DNA of 64,000 nucleotides from Haloplanus sp. XH21 (lineage in GTDB: Archaea > Halobacteriota > Halobacteria > Halobacteriales > Haloferacaceae): contig NZ_JALLPL010000001.1 of the NCBI RefSeq assembly GCF_023276355.1, positions 2,170,001-2,234,000 of the forward strand. The letters run 5' to 3'. Position 1 is the stretch's first letter, and each line of letters opens with the position of its first letter. The notes below the pieces were generated by a model that saw nothing but the letters and a program-made list of their open reading frames with translations, was not told the DNA's origin and did not search any database. Below, in pieces: positions 34,148 through 43,303 of this stretch. Made by a program: the position numbers and the translations under genes.

Positions 34148-34372
34148 GTGCTTGTGGGTGAACAGGAGCGGGCTTCCGTCGTGAACGGTGACACAGATAT
34201 CGAGCGGTTCGATCTGTTCCAGGCTGGTCTCCTCGTTCTTGCAGACGACGAGGTCGTCGAACGGCTCGTCACAGACGGGACAGGCCACGGCGACCGTGTT
34301 CTGGTACAGTTTGATCTCGTCGTTCTCCTCACGGGGCGTCAGCGACGACACGAGCTGCTCGAAATCCTCCAT
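34145..34372 (-). CDS. Small zinc-ribbon protein (haloarchaeal)
   Basis: 75 residues, MEDFEQLVSSLTPREEN. One C-x2-C pair (VACPVCDEPFDD) and a further VCKNEE Cys; a treble-clef or half zinc ribbon is likely. C terminus PLLFTHKH adds two His that could complete a metal site. A GTG at 34378 is an alternative start. Families of this kind have been named after flagellar-cluster neighbours in halophiles, but no archaellum gene is near, so I assign no function. Confidence 0.75.
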   Translation of the reverse strand: MEDFEQLVSSLTPREENDEIKLYQNTVAVACPVCDEPFDDLVVCKNEETSLEQIEPLDICVTVHDGSPLLFTHKH

Positions 34373-34461
34373 GTTCACGTCTGACGCGTGCGACTACATA
34401 AATCCACGGCGCGAGCCCGTCATCGGTCGACGGGAGCGCGGCGAAAAACGAAGTCGGCCGC

Positions 34462-35316
34462 TTACGCGCCGAGTTCCGCGCCGGCGTACAGGACGACGAC
34501 GAGGAAGATCCAGACCACGTCGACGAAGTGCCAGTACATCGAGACGGTGGAGACCGAGACGTGACGGTCGGCGGAGTACTGCCCCGCGAGCGCCCGAATC
34601 GTCACGATGGCGAGGAGCACCCCACCCAGCGAGACGTGGAGGCCGTGGAGGCCGGTCAGGCCGTAGAACGCGGAGCCGAACAGCCCGGACGTGACGGTGA
34701 ACTCCGTATGGACGATGAACTCGTAGTACTCGTAGATCTGGCCGCCGATGAAGACCACACCGAGCAGCAGGGTCGCCAGCAGTCCCATCAGGAACTTCCG
34801 GCGGTTGTCGTTACGGATCGCGACGTGTGCCCAGTGGAGCGTCAGACTCGACACCACCAGAATCGCGGTGTTGATGATGACGAGCGAGCCGGTGAGATGC
34901 GGGAGTTCCTGCGGTGGCCACGTCCCCGCGCGGATGAAGAAGTAGTACGTGAACACCGCGCCGAAGGTCGCGATTTCCGATCCGAGGAACGCTAACATGC
35001 CCCAGCGGAGCGCGGACGCGCTCGTCTCGTCGCTCCCGCGCGACCAGAACTCGACGACGAAGGCGTGATACAGCCAGCCGTAGAGGCCGAGCAGGAACGT
35101 CCCGACGCTCGCAGCGACGACGAGCGGCGCGAACAGGGGATTGATCGCCGACTCCGCGCCACCGGAGACGATGTACAGGGCCGCACCGAGATAGATGCCA
35201 CCGGCACCCAGTGCCGTGATGAACGGCCACCAGCTTGCCTCCCCGAACCCTCGGGGCCAGTCCTCGACGGCCGGGAGGTGATGTTCGTGTTCGTCACCGC
35301 CGTGATCCGTACTCAT
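34462..35316 (-). CDS. coxC: Cytochrome c oxidase subunit III
   Basis: 284 residues, seven transmembrane segments starting near residue 35 (FITALGAGGIYLGAALYIV). Typical sub-III residues: WGMLAFLGSEIATFG carries the conserved Glu, IGGQIYEYYEF, the FYGLTGLHGLHV His pair and YWHFVDVVWIFLVVV. The start is set at MSTDHGGDEHEHH (ATG 35314-35316). Subunits I and II are not in the window. Part of a haem-copper terminal oxidase in the membrane. Nearby genes at 35.4-37.1 kb run the other way. Confidence 0.93.
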   Translation of the reverse strand: MSTDHGGDEHEHHLPAVEDWPRGFGEASWWPFITALGAGGIYLGAALYIVSGGAESAINPLFAPLVVAASVGTFLLGLYGWLYHAFVVEFWSRGSDETSASALRWGMLAFLGSEIATFGAVFTYYFFIRAGTWPPQELPHLTGSLVIINTAILVVSSLTLHWAHVAIRNDNRRKFLMGLLATLLLGVVFIGGQIYEYYEFIVHTEFTVTSGLFGSAFYGLTGLHGLHVSLGGVLLAIVTIRALAGQYSADRHVSVSTVSMYWHFVDVVWIFLVVVLYAGAELGA

Positions 35317-35415
35317 ACCCCCCCGTTGAGATTCGACTACCAAAAATCCTCCCAACCGTCGCCGGCGTCGGGGCGTTCCGGAAGCTACTCCTTTCGGAGG
35401 CCCGAACGCCCGCCG

Positions 35416-36804
35416 ATGGACTCACACCGGCAGGGCCAGGCCCGCGTCGCCGTCGCCGCGACCCTCCTATCGCTCGCGACGTTCGTCGGCGTCACGGCCG
35501 CACACAGCGGCGGACTCGCCGGTTCGGCACGCGATCCGATCGCCATCCCTACCTGGCTGTTCCTGCTCACGGGCGGCGGCGTCGTCGGCATCTCGTTTCT
35601 CCTCGCCAGTTTCGTCACCGACCGCCGACTCATCGACGCCCTGCACGACTGGCGGCGAGACGTTCCCGACCCGGGCCGCGTCGGTCGCTCCGTCGCGTCG
35701 CTCGCGGGCGTCGGCATCGTGGCCGTCACGCTCGTCGTCGGCGCCATCGGCCCGACGACCGGCGTCCGAAGCCTCACGGTGCTCGTCGTCTGGGTCGGCT
35801 GGTGGGGCGGCTACGTCGCTTCGACGTACCTCCTTGGCAACACCTGGCCGACGCTCAATCCGTTCCGAACCGTGGCCGAACGGCTGCCGACGCTCGGTCG
35901 GTCGTACCCCGAGAGCGTGGGGTCCTGGCCGAGCGTCGCCGGCCTCCTCGTGCTCGTGTGGGTGGAAATCGCGACGCCGCTTGCCGACGACCCGCGCCTT
36001 CTGGTGGCGGTGCTCGCGGCGTACACGGTGACGACGCTCGGCGGCGCCGTCGTCTTCGGCGCCGACCAGTGGTTCGAGCGCGTCGACCCGCTCGCGCGGG
36101 CCTTCCGCTACTACGGCCGACTCGCGCCCCTCGGCGTCGACAACGGTCGCCTGCGCCTGCGCCTCCCCGGGAGCGCGCTCCCGGAGACGACACTCGAAGG
36201 GCGCGACGACGTGGCCTTCATCGTCACGCTCCTGTTCGTCACCACGTACGACGGCGGCGTCGCGACGGGGCCCTGGGCGGCCGGCGTCCGAGCTGTCGTC
36301 GAGATGGGTGTCCCACCGCTCGTGGTCTATCTCGGCACCTACCTCGCCGGCGCGGGGCTGTTCTACCTGGCGTTCCGTGCCGCCGCCCGGATCGGACGGC
36401 GGCGCGCCGACACCTACCGCTCGGCGACGTACCTCGCTCGGCGCTTCGCCCCCTCGTTGCTCCCCATCGCCGCGGGCTATCATCTCGCGCACAACCTCGG
36501 ATCGGTGCTCGTCCTCTCGCCGACGCTCGCGGCCGTCGCCGCTGCGCCCCTCTCGCCGCCCGCGATGCCGCCGCAACTCGCCGGCCTACCAGCGTGGTTC
36601 GGCGGTCTGGAACTCGCCTGCGTCCTCGTCGGCCACCTGTTCGCCGTCTGGGTCGCCCACGCGACGGCGTACGACGTGTTCCCCTCGCGCCTCCAGGCCG
36701 TCCGGAGCCAGTACGGCGTGACAGCCGTGATGATCGGCTACACGATGCTCAGCCTCTGGATCGTCGCCGAACCGTACGTCGCACCCCCCTTCCTCGCCAC
36801 ATGA
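35416..36804 (+). CDS. Large multi-pass membrane protein near coxC
   Basis: 462 residues with about ten or eleven hydrophobic segments, no soluble domain and several His: TAAHSGGLAGSARDPIAIP near the N terminus and ATLPIAAGYHLAHNLGSVL, HLFAVWVAHATAYDVF late. The His-rich membrane helices suggest haem or metal handling or an assembly factor for the neighbouring oxidase, by context only. Its ATGA overlap with the next gene makes them a co-translated pair. Confidence 0.75.
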   Translation: MDSHRQGQARVAVAATLLSLATFVGVTAAHSGGLAGSARDPIAIPTWLFLLTGGGVVGISFLLASFVTDRRLIDALHDWRRDVPDPGRVGRSVASLAGVGIVAVTLVVGAIGPTTGVRSLTVLVVWVGWWGGYVASTYLLGNTWPTLNPFRTVAERLPTLGRSYPESVGSWPSVAGLLVLVWVEIATPLADDPRLLVAVLAAYTVTTLGGAVVFGADQWFERVDPLARAFRYYGRLAPLGVDNGRLRLRLPGSALPETTLEGRDDVAFIVTLLFVTTYDGGVATGPWAAGVRAVVEMGVPPLVVYLGTYLAGAGLFYLAFRAAARIGRRRADTYRSATYLARRFAPSLLPIAAGYHLAHNLGSVLVLSPTLAAVAAAPLSPPAMPPQLAGLPAWFGGLELACVLVGHLFAVWVAHATAYDVFPSRLQAVRSQYGVTAVMIGYTMLSLWIVAEPYVAPPFLAT

Positions 36805-37100
36805 CCGACGACATCACCCCGACCGACCGCGCCGGCACGGACGCCGACGACGTTCACGTACCGCCGGGGGCGACGCCCCACGTCTGTGAGTACTGTGGCC
36901 GCCCGTTTACCCGCGAAACGTATCTGGCGCTCCACCGCGGCCTGGAACACCCGTCGTCGCTGTCGGCAGAAGAACGAGACGCCTTCGAGGACGCGCGAGC
37001 GACGGAAGAAGAGCGACTCCAGCGGTTCAGGCTCCTCGCGCTGGCGGGCGTCGTGGCGCTGTACTTCGGCTTCCTGCTCACGTACGCCGTGGTGACGTGA
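36801..37100 (+). CDS. C2H2 zinc-finger protein with C-terminal membrane anchor
   Basis: 99 residues. Zinc finger HVCEYCGRPFTRETYLALHR followed by LEH (Cys-x2-Cys, His-x4-His). An acidic helix then a single transmembrane segment LLALAGVVALYFGFLLTYAV at the end. The 4-bp overlap with the large membrane protein gene points to joint function, possibly in oxidase biogenesis; unproven. Confidence 0.8.
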   Translation: MTDDITPTDRAGTDADDVHVPPGATPHVCEYCGRPFTRETYLALHRGLEHPSSLSAEERDAFEDARATEEERLQRFRLLALAGVVALYFGFLLTYAVVT

Positions 37101-37107
37101 GGACCGG

Positions 37108-38184
37108 TCAGTCGGCCTGGCCGCTGGCCCGATGATACGGCTGTCCGGCGATGTCGGCCCGGAGCTCGTCGAGCGTCGCGCGGGCCTCCGAGCCCGTCAT
37201 CTCGGTGACGACGGCGAACACCTCCTGGCGCGAAATCTTCACGCCGGTGTCGGAGAGGGCGTCCTCGGGCCGCGCGAGGAGTTCCCGGAGCGTCCCGACG
37301 GCGAGCAGGAACGGAATAGCCCACGCCGCGACGGTGTTGCCGTCGGTGGTCGGCACCGTCTCCAGATACGTCTGGGCGTCGTCGAGGAAGGAGCGGGCGT
37401 GGCGAGCGGTGCGCCGGACGACGGCCGCGGCCCCCGACCGATGATCGGGGTCGACGACGGCGTCCTGGGGGACGCCCTCCGCAGCCAGCCACTCCGCGGG
37501 CAGGTAGACGTTGTCCTCCTCGGTGTAGTCGTCGTAGACATCCTTGGCGACGTTGACCAGCTGGAGCAACAGGCCGAACTCCTCGGCGGTGTCGTAGAGG
37601 CGGGCGCGTCGCTCGCCGGTGAGGTCGCCACGCGCAACCAGATTCGTGACCAGATTGCCGACGGTGCCGGCGGCGTAGTAACAGTACTCCTCCAGTTCCT
37701 CCCGAGACTGGAGGCGCAGACCGCCTTCGTCGGCGTAGCGCTCGACGAACATCGCCATTCCCTGGACGAGTTCGCGGGCGGGCGGCCTGACCGCCGCCTG
37801 TACGTCGTCGGGGAGCGCGTTGAAGGTGCGGAGGACCCGCGGGGTGCTGGCGACGACCTCCCAGTCGTCGTTCCGGTCGGCCGCGGCCGGGAGCCACTCG
37901 TCGACGGCTGCCCGGAACGACGCGGCGTCGGTGTCGTCGTCCGGGTCGAGCGCCCGGTCGTACTCGCGCAGGAGCGCCGCCTGCTCGGCCGGTGGGATGT
38001 GGTCGGCGTCCTCGACGGTGTCGGGGACGCGGCAGAGGAGGTAGCCGATACAGATGTACGACGCCATCGGTTCGTCGAGTACGTCGACGGTCAACGCGAA
38101 CGTTCGGGAGACGCCCTGCACCGCCTCGTGACACCATTCGAGGTCGTCCGGGTCACCGGGAGGTCTGGCTGCGTGTCGAGACAT
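37108..38184 (-). CDS. Squalene/phytoene synthase-family prenyl transferase
   Basis: 358 residues. First Asp-rich motif DTVEDAD after SRTFALTVDV and YLLCRVP, second motif NVAKDVYDDYTEED. The N-terminal SRTFAL/GYLLCRVPDTVED arrangement is closer to squalene (farnesyl-diphosphate farnesyl) synthase than to classical CrtB in my recollection, so head-to-head condensation of FPP or GGPP is expected, giving squalene or phytoene. Divergent from the LEA-like gene; TTTTTAACC about 35 bases before the start is a likely TATA element. Confidence 0.85.
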   Translation of the reverse strand: MSRHAARPPGDPDDLEWCHEAVQGVSRTFALTVDVLDEPMASYICIGYLLCRVPDTVEDADHIPPAEQAALLREYDRALDPDDDTDAASFRAAVDEWLPAAADRNDDWEVVASTPRVLRTFNALPDDVQAAVRPPARELVQGMAMFVERYADEGGLRLQSREELEEYCYYAAGTVGNLVTNLVARGDLTGERRARLYDTAEEFGLLLQLVNVAKDVYDDYTEEDNVYLPAEWLAAEGVPQDAVVDPDHRSGAAAVVRRTARHARSFLDDAQTYLETVPTTDGNTVAAWAIPFLLAVGTLRELLARPEDALSDTGVKISRQEVFAVVTEMTGSEARATLDELRADIAGQPYHRASGQAD

Positions 38185-38288
38185 TCGGAGCTATTGCGGG
38201 TTACGCCCGTGGGGGTTAAAAAGCCTCGTGGGTAACATGGGCCGGTCCAAGCCAAAAACGGTATGCGCTGCCCATCCCTCCTGCCGGT

Positions 38289-39488
38289 ATGCTCTCCCGA
38301 CTACGCGAGCGTCTGTCCACCAAGCGGATCCTCGCGCTCGGCATCGTGGTCGTGGTACTTCTCGCCGGCGGCGCCTTCGTCCTCTTCAGTCAGCCGTCGG
38401 TGTCCGGCATCGACAACCGGTTCGGCGACGTCAACGACACGACGACCGTCGTCGAAAGCGACCTGCACGTCCGGAATCCGAACCCCATTGGCGCCAGTCT
38501 CGGCGGACTCCGGGTCGATTACGCCATCGACATGAACGGAGTTCGGATGGCGACGGGCGCCAAGGAAGGCCTCTCGCTGCCGAAGGGGAACTCCACAATC
38601 CCGCTGACGACCCGTCTCTCGAACGACCGCATCCCGCCCTGGTGGGTGAGCCACATCCGCAACGGCGAACGAACCGAACTCGCTGTTAGCGCCGACGTTC
38701 ACTCCTCGACACTCGGCGCGTCGGCCGGCGCGCCGAAAGTAACCCGCACCATCGAGACCGACATCATCTCGGCGTTCAACTCCACCGAACGCCGCCCCGT
38801 CGGCGAAGAACAGGGCGGCGGTGAACCCGTCCTCTACATCGAGGAAACGAGCGCGGAGTGGGGGACGGTCGACTCGTCGACGACGAACATCAACATGACG
38901 TTCGTCGTCTACAACCCCAACCCGTACCCGGTTCCGATCTCGGAACTCAGCTACCGGGCGACCATGAACGACATCGAGATGGGGACGGGCGCCACCGAGA
39001 ACCCAGCCGTGATCCCGCCGAACGGGACGCGAACGATCCACGCGACGACCCGACTCAACAACGACAACATCGACGAGTGGTGGGTGACCCACCTCGAAAA
39101 CAACCAGACGACCGACCTTCGGATCGATTTCGCCGCGCAGGTCGAACTCCCGACGGGCACCATCGAAATCCCGCTCGATCCGCTGACCTACACCCGAACG
39201 ATCGAGACGGACATCTTCGGGTCGAAAACCGAGACGGCGAGCGGATCGAATGAGGGGACTGAATCGACGACACCGACGCCGAGTGGCGAGAACGAAGGGA
39301 CGGCGACGCCGAGCGAGGACGGAACCGCGACGCCGACACCGACCGAAACCGACGGGGGACTGCTCGACGACGGCACCGAAACGACATCGACGGAGACGGC
39401 AACAGCAACCGCGACGCCGACGCCGACCGAGACCGACGGCGGCCTGCTCTCGATGGGCGTGTCGACGGCGACACAGCCGGTACGGTAG
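38289..39488 (+). CDS. LEA-14/WHy-type desiccation-related protein with two repeats
   Basis: 399 residues. N-terminal membrane segment ILALGIVVVVLLAGGAFVLF, then two related beta domains of the LEA type 2 (WHy) kind: ESDLHVRNPNPIGASLGGL and NMTFVVYNPNPYPVPISEL are equivalent. Each carries the NPNP hallmark and a PxWWVxHxxN(N/G) repeat. A Thr/Glu/Pro-rich tail (TETATATATPTPTETDGGLL) follows. Extracellular or membrane-facing stress protein is likely; the Thr-rich tail could be glycosylated. Confidence 0.85.
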   Translation: MLSRLRERLSTKRILALGIVVVVLLAGGAFVLFSQPSVSGIDNRFGDVNDTTTVVESDLHVRNPNPIGASLGGLRVDYAIDMNGVRMATGAKEGLSLPKGNSTIPLTTRLSNDRIPPWWVSHIRNGERTELAVSADVHSSTLGASAGAPKVTRTIETDIISAFNSTERRPVGEEQGGGEPVLYIEETSAEWGTVDSSTTNINMTFVVYNPNPYPVPISELSYRATMNDIEMGTGATENPAVIPPNGTRTIHATTRLNNDNIDEWWVTHLENNQTTDLRIDFAAQVELPTGTIEIPLDPLTYTRTIETDIFGSKTETASGSNEGTESTTPTPSGENEGTATPSEDGTATPTPTETDGGLLDDGTETTSTETATATATPTPTETDGGLLSMGVSTATQPVR

Positions 39489-39491
39489 GCG

Positions 39492-40523
39492 CTATTCGAT
39501 CGTGACGTGTTCGGACTCGTCGTTGAGCGCGAGGTTCGCCGCGATTTCGGCGTTGCGCATGGCGTACTGCGCGGTCTGCTGGAGGCTGACCAGCACCTCT
39601 CGCGTGCGAAGGAGTTCGACTTTCGGCATGTCCGGCAGACTCCGGATCAACTCCATTTCGCGGTCGCTGATGTCCTCGAACATGTGCCCGACCGCGATGG
39701 CCTTGTCGTAGTCGCGTTCGACGACGGCTTCGACCGCCGTCGCCGTGATCTCGTCGACCTGATCGTTGAACTCGCGGATCTGTCGCATCGTCGATCCGTC
39801 GACATCGAGCGTGTTGTTCTTGGCGTCCAGCGCGATGTCACCGATGTCTTCGGCGTTGTCGGCGGTGAGTTCGAGGTTCTTCGCGACCGATCGGTAGCCG
39901 ATCAGCGGGAATCCCGACTCGAGGCCGACGGCCCGGGCGAGATTCGGGTTCTGATACGCCATGAAGATGAGGCGAAGCAGGAGGACGAAGATCTTGTTCG
40001 CCTGTCGCTCGCGGTTCAGGGCGCGTTCGGCCAGGTCGGCGTTGCCGTGAGCGAGCGCCTTGACCGACTCGCCGCGCATCGTGCTGCCGGTGTTCTCCAG
40101 TCGCTCGAGGAGATTGTCGAGGGTGAAGTCCTCGGGGTCGACGGAACACCGAATGGCGATCCGCTCGGGCGTCTCCTCGATCACGCCGAGCCCCATCAAC
40201 TGGGTCTCGGCCCGGTAGACGGCGTTGATATGCTCGCTGTCGAGCGCGCCTTCGGACTTCTCGATGTGGATGACGCGCCGGCCGAGGACGTACTGCGCCA
40301 CGATGGCGCGTTCGAGCGCTCCCGAATCGAGGTTGTCGGCGTGGATCGTCGCCGTCGCCCCCTCGGTGCTCGCCGACTCCGGGAGAACCGTCAGCGTCCC
40401 CTTCCCACCCATCCGAAGCGACACCTCGTCGCCTTTCTCCACGTCGTTCTCTTTGGCCCACTCCGCCGGGAGCGTCATCGCCAGCGTGGACGGCCCCAGC
40501 CGTTGTACCTTCCGGGTTTCCAT
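39492..40523 (-). CDS. phoU: PhoU-type phosphate uptake regulator with AbrB domain
   Basis: 343 residues. N-terminal AbrB/SpoVT fold METRKVQRLGPSTLAMTLP, then PhoU helical repeats with DISDREMELIRSLPDMPK and NAEDIGDIALDAKNNTL. Start at ATG 40523 rather than the GTG at 40559, since a GGTATAATGG TATA element at 40566-40575 puts the transcription start downstream of 40559. An ATG at 40532 is an alternative. Family role: signalling phosphate status to transporters and PhoB-like genes; the next gene is NAD-kinase-like. Confidence 0.85.
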   Translation of the reverse strand: METRKVQRLGPSTLAMTLPAEWAKENDVEKGDEVSLRMGGKGTLTVLPESASTEGATATIHADNLDSGALERAIVAQYVLGRRVIHIEKSEGALDSEHINAVYRAETQLMGLGVIEETPERIAIRCSVDPEDFTLDNLLERLENTGSTMRGESVKALAHGNADLAERALNRERQANKIFVLLLRLIFMAYQNPNLARAVGLESGFPLIGYRSVAKNLELTADNAEDIGDIALDAKNNTLDVDGSTMRQIREFNDQVDEITATAVEAVVERDYDKAIAVGHMFEDISDREMELIRSLPDMPKVELLRTREVLVSLQQTAQYAMRNAEIAANLALNDESEHVTIE

Positions 40524-40565
40524 ATCACACATACTGCTCCGGATGACCTTAATCTTCACTATGCA

Positions 40566-40575
40566 CCATTATACC
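40566..40575 (-). promoter_or_regulatory. TATA element for phoU
   Basis: GGTATAATGG on the minus strand. Predicted start site near 40545, so translation should begin at 40532 or 40523. Confidence 0.45.
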
Positions 40576-40603
40576 ACATGATAGCCGTTGATGTCGGGCG
40601 GTT

Positions 40604-41662
40604 TTACGCGACTTCCATCAGGCGGTGCTCGAACCGGCCGACCCGGACTCGGGTCCAGCCACGGAGTTCCGCGTCGAGTTCGGGGTCGTCGGTGTCGACC
40701 CGGAGTCGACCGATGTCGTCGAGTTTCGTCCGAGAAGCGACGACTTCGAGTTCGCACTGGCGGACGACCGCCGGCGAGAGCTGGGGGTTGCCACGGCCGA
40801 GGATGAACCCCTGTCCGCCGATGGGTGAGACCACGACGACGTTGCGATCGCCGAGGGCGTCGAGAATCGCGGACTCCGAGGCGTCGCGAGCGAGCACCGC
40901 TCCGTCACGCCACACGTCGACGCCCAGCGGCGATCCCTCGAATCCGAGAGCGTCCTTGATCGCACCGACCGTACTCCCGGGGCCGAGGACGTACGTGACG
41001 CCGGGTTCCATCTCCTCGACGAACCCCGCGGCGATCGACTCGACGTTGCCGCTCCCGGTCTGTTTCGACGACTGCAACTGCTCGCCGATCGGCACCTGCA
41101 CCACCGCGCGGAGTTCCGGATCGACCGACCCCTCGCGGTAGGCGTCCTCGTCGATGTCGAGCACCTCCCGTCGCTCGGTCCGTTCGAAAGAGGCGAGGAC
41201 CTCGGCGGCGTCCTCCGGCGAGACGGCGAACACCGACGAGTACACCTTGACGCCCGCCGGCACGCCGAGCATCGGCACGTCGGTGTCCGACAGCGCCTCG
41301 GCCACGTCCGCGGCGGTGCCGTCGCCGCCGACGAAACAGACGACATCGACGTCGGCGTCGACGAACGCCGCGACGGCGGCGCGGGTGTCGGCGGCCGTCG
41401 TCTCCTCGCCCTCGGGCGAACCGAGCACCTCGGAGACGAGGTCCACCTCCGCGGCGAGCGACGCGCCCATCGGCTCACCCCACGTCAGAACCGTCGTCTC
41501 GGGGAGACGCGTCGCGATGGCCGAGAGCGCGCGGCGGGCGCGGTCCGGCGCACGCGGCGTCGCCCCCCGGGCGCGCGCCTCCGCAACCTTCTCGTCCGTC
41601 CCTTTCAGGCCGACCCGCCCGCCCATGCCGGCGATTGGATTGACCACGAACCCGAGTCGCAT
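40604..41662 (-). CDS. ATP-NAD kinase family (AcoX-like) protein
   Basis: 352 residues. N-terminal VVNPIAGMGGRVGLKGTD, the GGDGTAADVAEAL motif and GVPAGVKVYSSVFAVSPED of the NAD-kinase fold, and a C-terminal SPIGGQGFILGRGNPQLSP. It resembles the archaeal/AcoX branch rather than classical NAD kinase; substrate could be NAD or another nucleotide. Stop is 43 bases from the phoU promoter. Confidence 0.82.
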   Translation of the reverse strand: MRLGFVVNPIAGMGGRVGLKGTDEKVAEARARGATPRAPDRARRALSAIATRLPETTVLTWGEPMGASLAAEVDLVSEVLGSPEGEETTAADTRAAVAAFVDADVDVVCFVGGDGTAADVAEALSDTDVPMLGVPAGVKVYSSVFAVSPEDAAEVLASFERTERREVLDIDEDAYREGSVDPELRAVVQVPIGEQLQSSKQTGSGNVESIAAGFVEEMEPGVTYVLGPGSTVGAIKDALGFEGSPLGVDVWRDGAVLARDASESAILDALGDRNVVVVSPIGGQGFILGRGNPQLSPAVVRQCELEVVASRTKLDDIGRLRVDTDDPELDAELRGWTRVRVGRFEHRLMEVA

Positions 41663-41749
41663 GGCGTGGCGTAGGGGCGGGCGAGGAAAAAGGAGTCCGC
41701 CTCCGACCCACGACGAACGCTTAAGCGCCTGCCGCGAGTAGGCCGGTCC

Positions 41750-41860
41750 ATGCTTCCGCTCCAGGCCGCGGAGCCGCTCCCCATCGCGGCGACCGGCGTT
41801 GCCGTCCTGCTCGCCAGTCTCGTAATCACGCTCGTCTGGCTGCTGTACCTGGGCCGGTGA
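41750..41860 (+). CDS. 36-residue single-span membrane protein
   Basis: MLPLQAAEPLPIAATGVA then a hydrophobic run VLLASLVITLVWLLYL and GR. One predicted transmembrane helix. A TATA-like CTTAAG lies about 30 bases upstream (41721-41726). Small membrane proteins of this sort are rarely annotated. No function assigned. Confidence 0.6.
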   Translation: MLPLQAAEPLPIAATGVAVLLASLVITLVWLLYLGR

Positions 41861-41873
41861 CCAGTCCGAGCGG

Positions 41874-42554
41874 TCACCGATCCCGGTAGACGACCACCGC
41901 GAGGAGCGCCACGCCGACGAACACCGTGCCGGCGCTCCATCGGAGCAACGCGCCGGTCGCGGCCGGGAAGCGGTCGGCTATCGGGACGAAGAGCCGAACG
42001 TCGAGGAGGACGATTCCGACCGCGCCGACGACGTCGAATCCGAGGTCGAAGGCCGTATCGCGCCACCCGTAATGAACGAGCACGGGGTCGACGCCGAACC
42101 GCTCGCCGAGGTCGCGGGCGAGCAGTTCGACGAGTTCCCAGAGGACGCCGGCCCCGACCGTCACCGCCACCGTCGCCCCGCCGGCGGTGAGCGTCTGGGC
42201 GAGCGCCGACGCGTCACTGCTCGCGACGAACCCGGCGTAGAGGAACGCAGCCACGAGCGCCGCAGATGTTGTGTGTGTCACGTGATCCCACCACCACACC
42301 GACTCGTACCAGCCGAGCATCCCCAGACAGTGGAGGAAGCCGGCGACGCCGAGCCACAGGGAGAGAATCGACCAGGAACCGGCGGTCCGGTCGACCATCA
42401 GCACGCTTCCGAGGAGGACGGGCGTGAGCGCCGCCAGAAGGGCGGCCACCGCGTTCACGACGATAGCGCCGTCCCGTCGGCGAATCCCCTCGATCAGCGT
42501 CACACCGATCGCCGCCGGCAACGACAGTTCCGCGACGCCGACCGGCCCGATCAT
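41874..42554 (-). CDS. Multi-pass membrane protein (DUF2238-like)
   Basis: 226 residues, about six transmembrane segments. The motif ESVWWWDHVTHTTSAALVAAF with clustered Trp/His/Asp resembles the DUF2238/YjdF-like group. GAGVLWELVELLARDL and WRDTAFDLGFDVVGA carry further charged residues in helices. Function unknown. Precedes the YdjM-type gene in the same direction. Confidence 0.7.
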   Translation of the reverse strand: MIGPVGVAELSLPAAIGVTLIEGIRRRDGAIVVNAVAALLAALTPVLLGSVLMVDRTAGSWSILSLWLGVAGFLHCLGMLGWYESVWWWDHVTHTTSAALVAAFLYAGFVASSDASALAQTLTAGGATVAVTVGAGVLWELVELLARDLGERFGVDPVLVHYGWRDTAFDLGFDVVGAVGIVLLDVRLFVPIADRFPAATGALLRWSAGTVFVGVALLAVVVYRDR

Positions 42555-42618
42555 GGCGTGTCGCTATCCCGAACCGCCGTCGTGAGCGAGCGCCGCGCCG
42601 CGTCGTACCGGACGTGGA

Positions 42619-43254
42619 TCACCGTTCGTGCCCGGTCACAGCCACGTGGTCTGGCGAGCAGTACCGCGCGGGGAGATACGCCAGCAGCCACGTCGGGAGG
42701 CCACCCACGAGGCGTTCGACGACCGACGGTAACGTCCGCCGGACGGTCGCGTACACGACGGCGACGACGAGCGCGGCGGTGACGAGCCACCGATGCGAGG
42801 GGCCGACGACGAACAGCAGCGGCGCGGCGAGCGCGACGGATAGGGCGAGATCCGACGGGGCGCCGTCGTAGCGGATCCAGTGGCGAGGCGCGACCCAACG
42901 GCGGTTGTAATGGTCGTACACCGCCCGGTTCGAGGTGGCTTCCCAGGGACGGAGTTCCAACCCGCCGCCGAAGACGTCGGCGACGCTGTGGGCCGCCGCC
43001 GCAAGGAGGAACACGGCGAGAGCGACCGTCATCACCGACGGCCACACTGCCAGCGCCAGAACGCCGGCCGGGACGAGCGCCGAGTAGTAGACCGGGTAGT
43101 GGAGCGTTCGTCGGTGGCCGGCGTACAGATCCGCGTCCGGGACCACCCCGCCGAGAAAGCCCGCGAGGAGGGCAACGCCCGCGAACTCGGGCATCGCGAG
43201 CGCCACCGGCAGGGCCAGCAGCATCCCGGCGAGGGCGTGTGTCGGCAGCATCAT
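42619..43254 (-). CDS. YdjM-type membrane-bound metal-dependent hydrolase
   Basis: 211 residues. Hydrophobic with metal-binding pattern: PTHALAGMLLAL and GVVPDADLYAGHRRTLHYPV and AAAHSVADVFGGGL, the His-Asp set of the YdjM/LexA-regulated membrane hydrolase family. Starts with two Met codons; either may be used. Substrate unknown (a phospholipid or similar is thought likely for the family). Confidence 0.8.
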   Translation of the reverse strand: MMLPTHALAGMLLALPVALAMPEFAGVALLAGFLGGVVPDADLYAGHRRTLHYPVYYSALVPAGVLALAVWPSVMTVALAVFLLAAAAHSVADVFGGGLELRPWEATSNRAVYDHYNRRWVAPRHWIRYDGAPSDLALSVALAAPLLFVVGPSHRWLVTAALVVAVVYATVRRTLPSVVERLVGGLPTWLLAYLPARYCSPDHVAVTGHER

Positions 43255-43303
43255 ACTCGTCGAAAGGCGGCACGACCCTTTCAGTATATCGCTCCCGCGA
43301 GAA

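Noticed and set aside
34462-37100. A complete cytochrome oxidase operon
   Set aside because: Only subunit III is present; the neighbouring membrane and zinc proteins do not look like subunits I or II.
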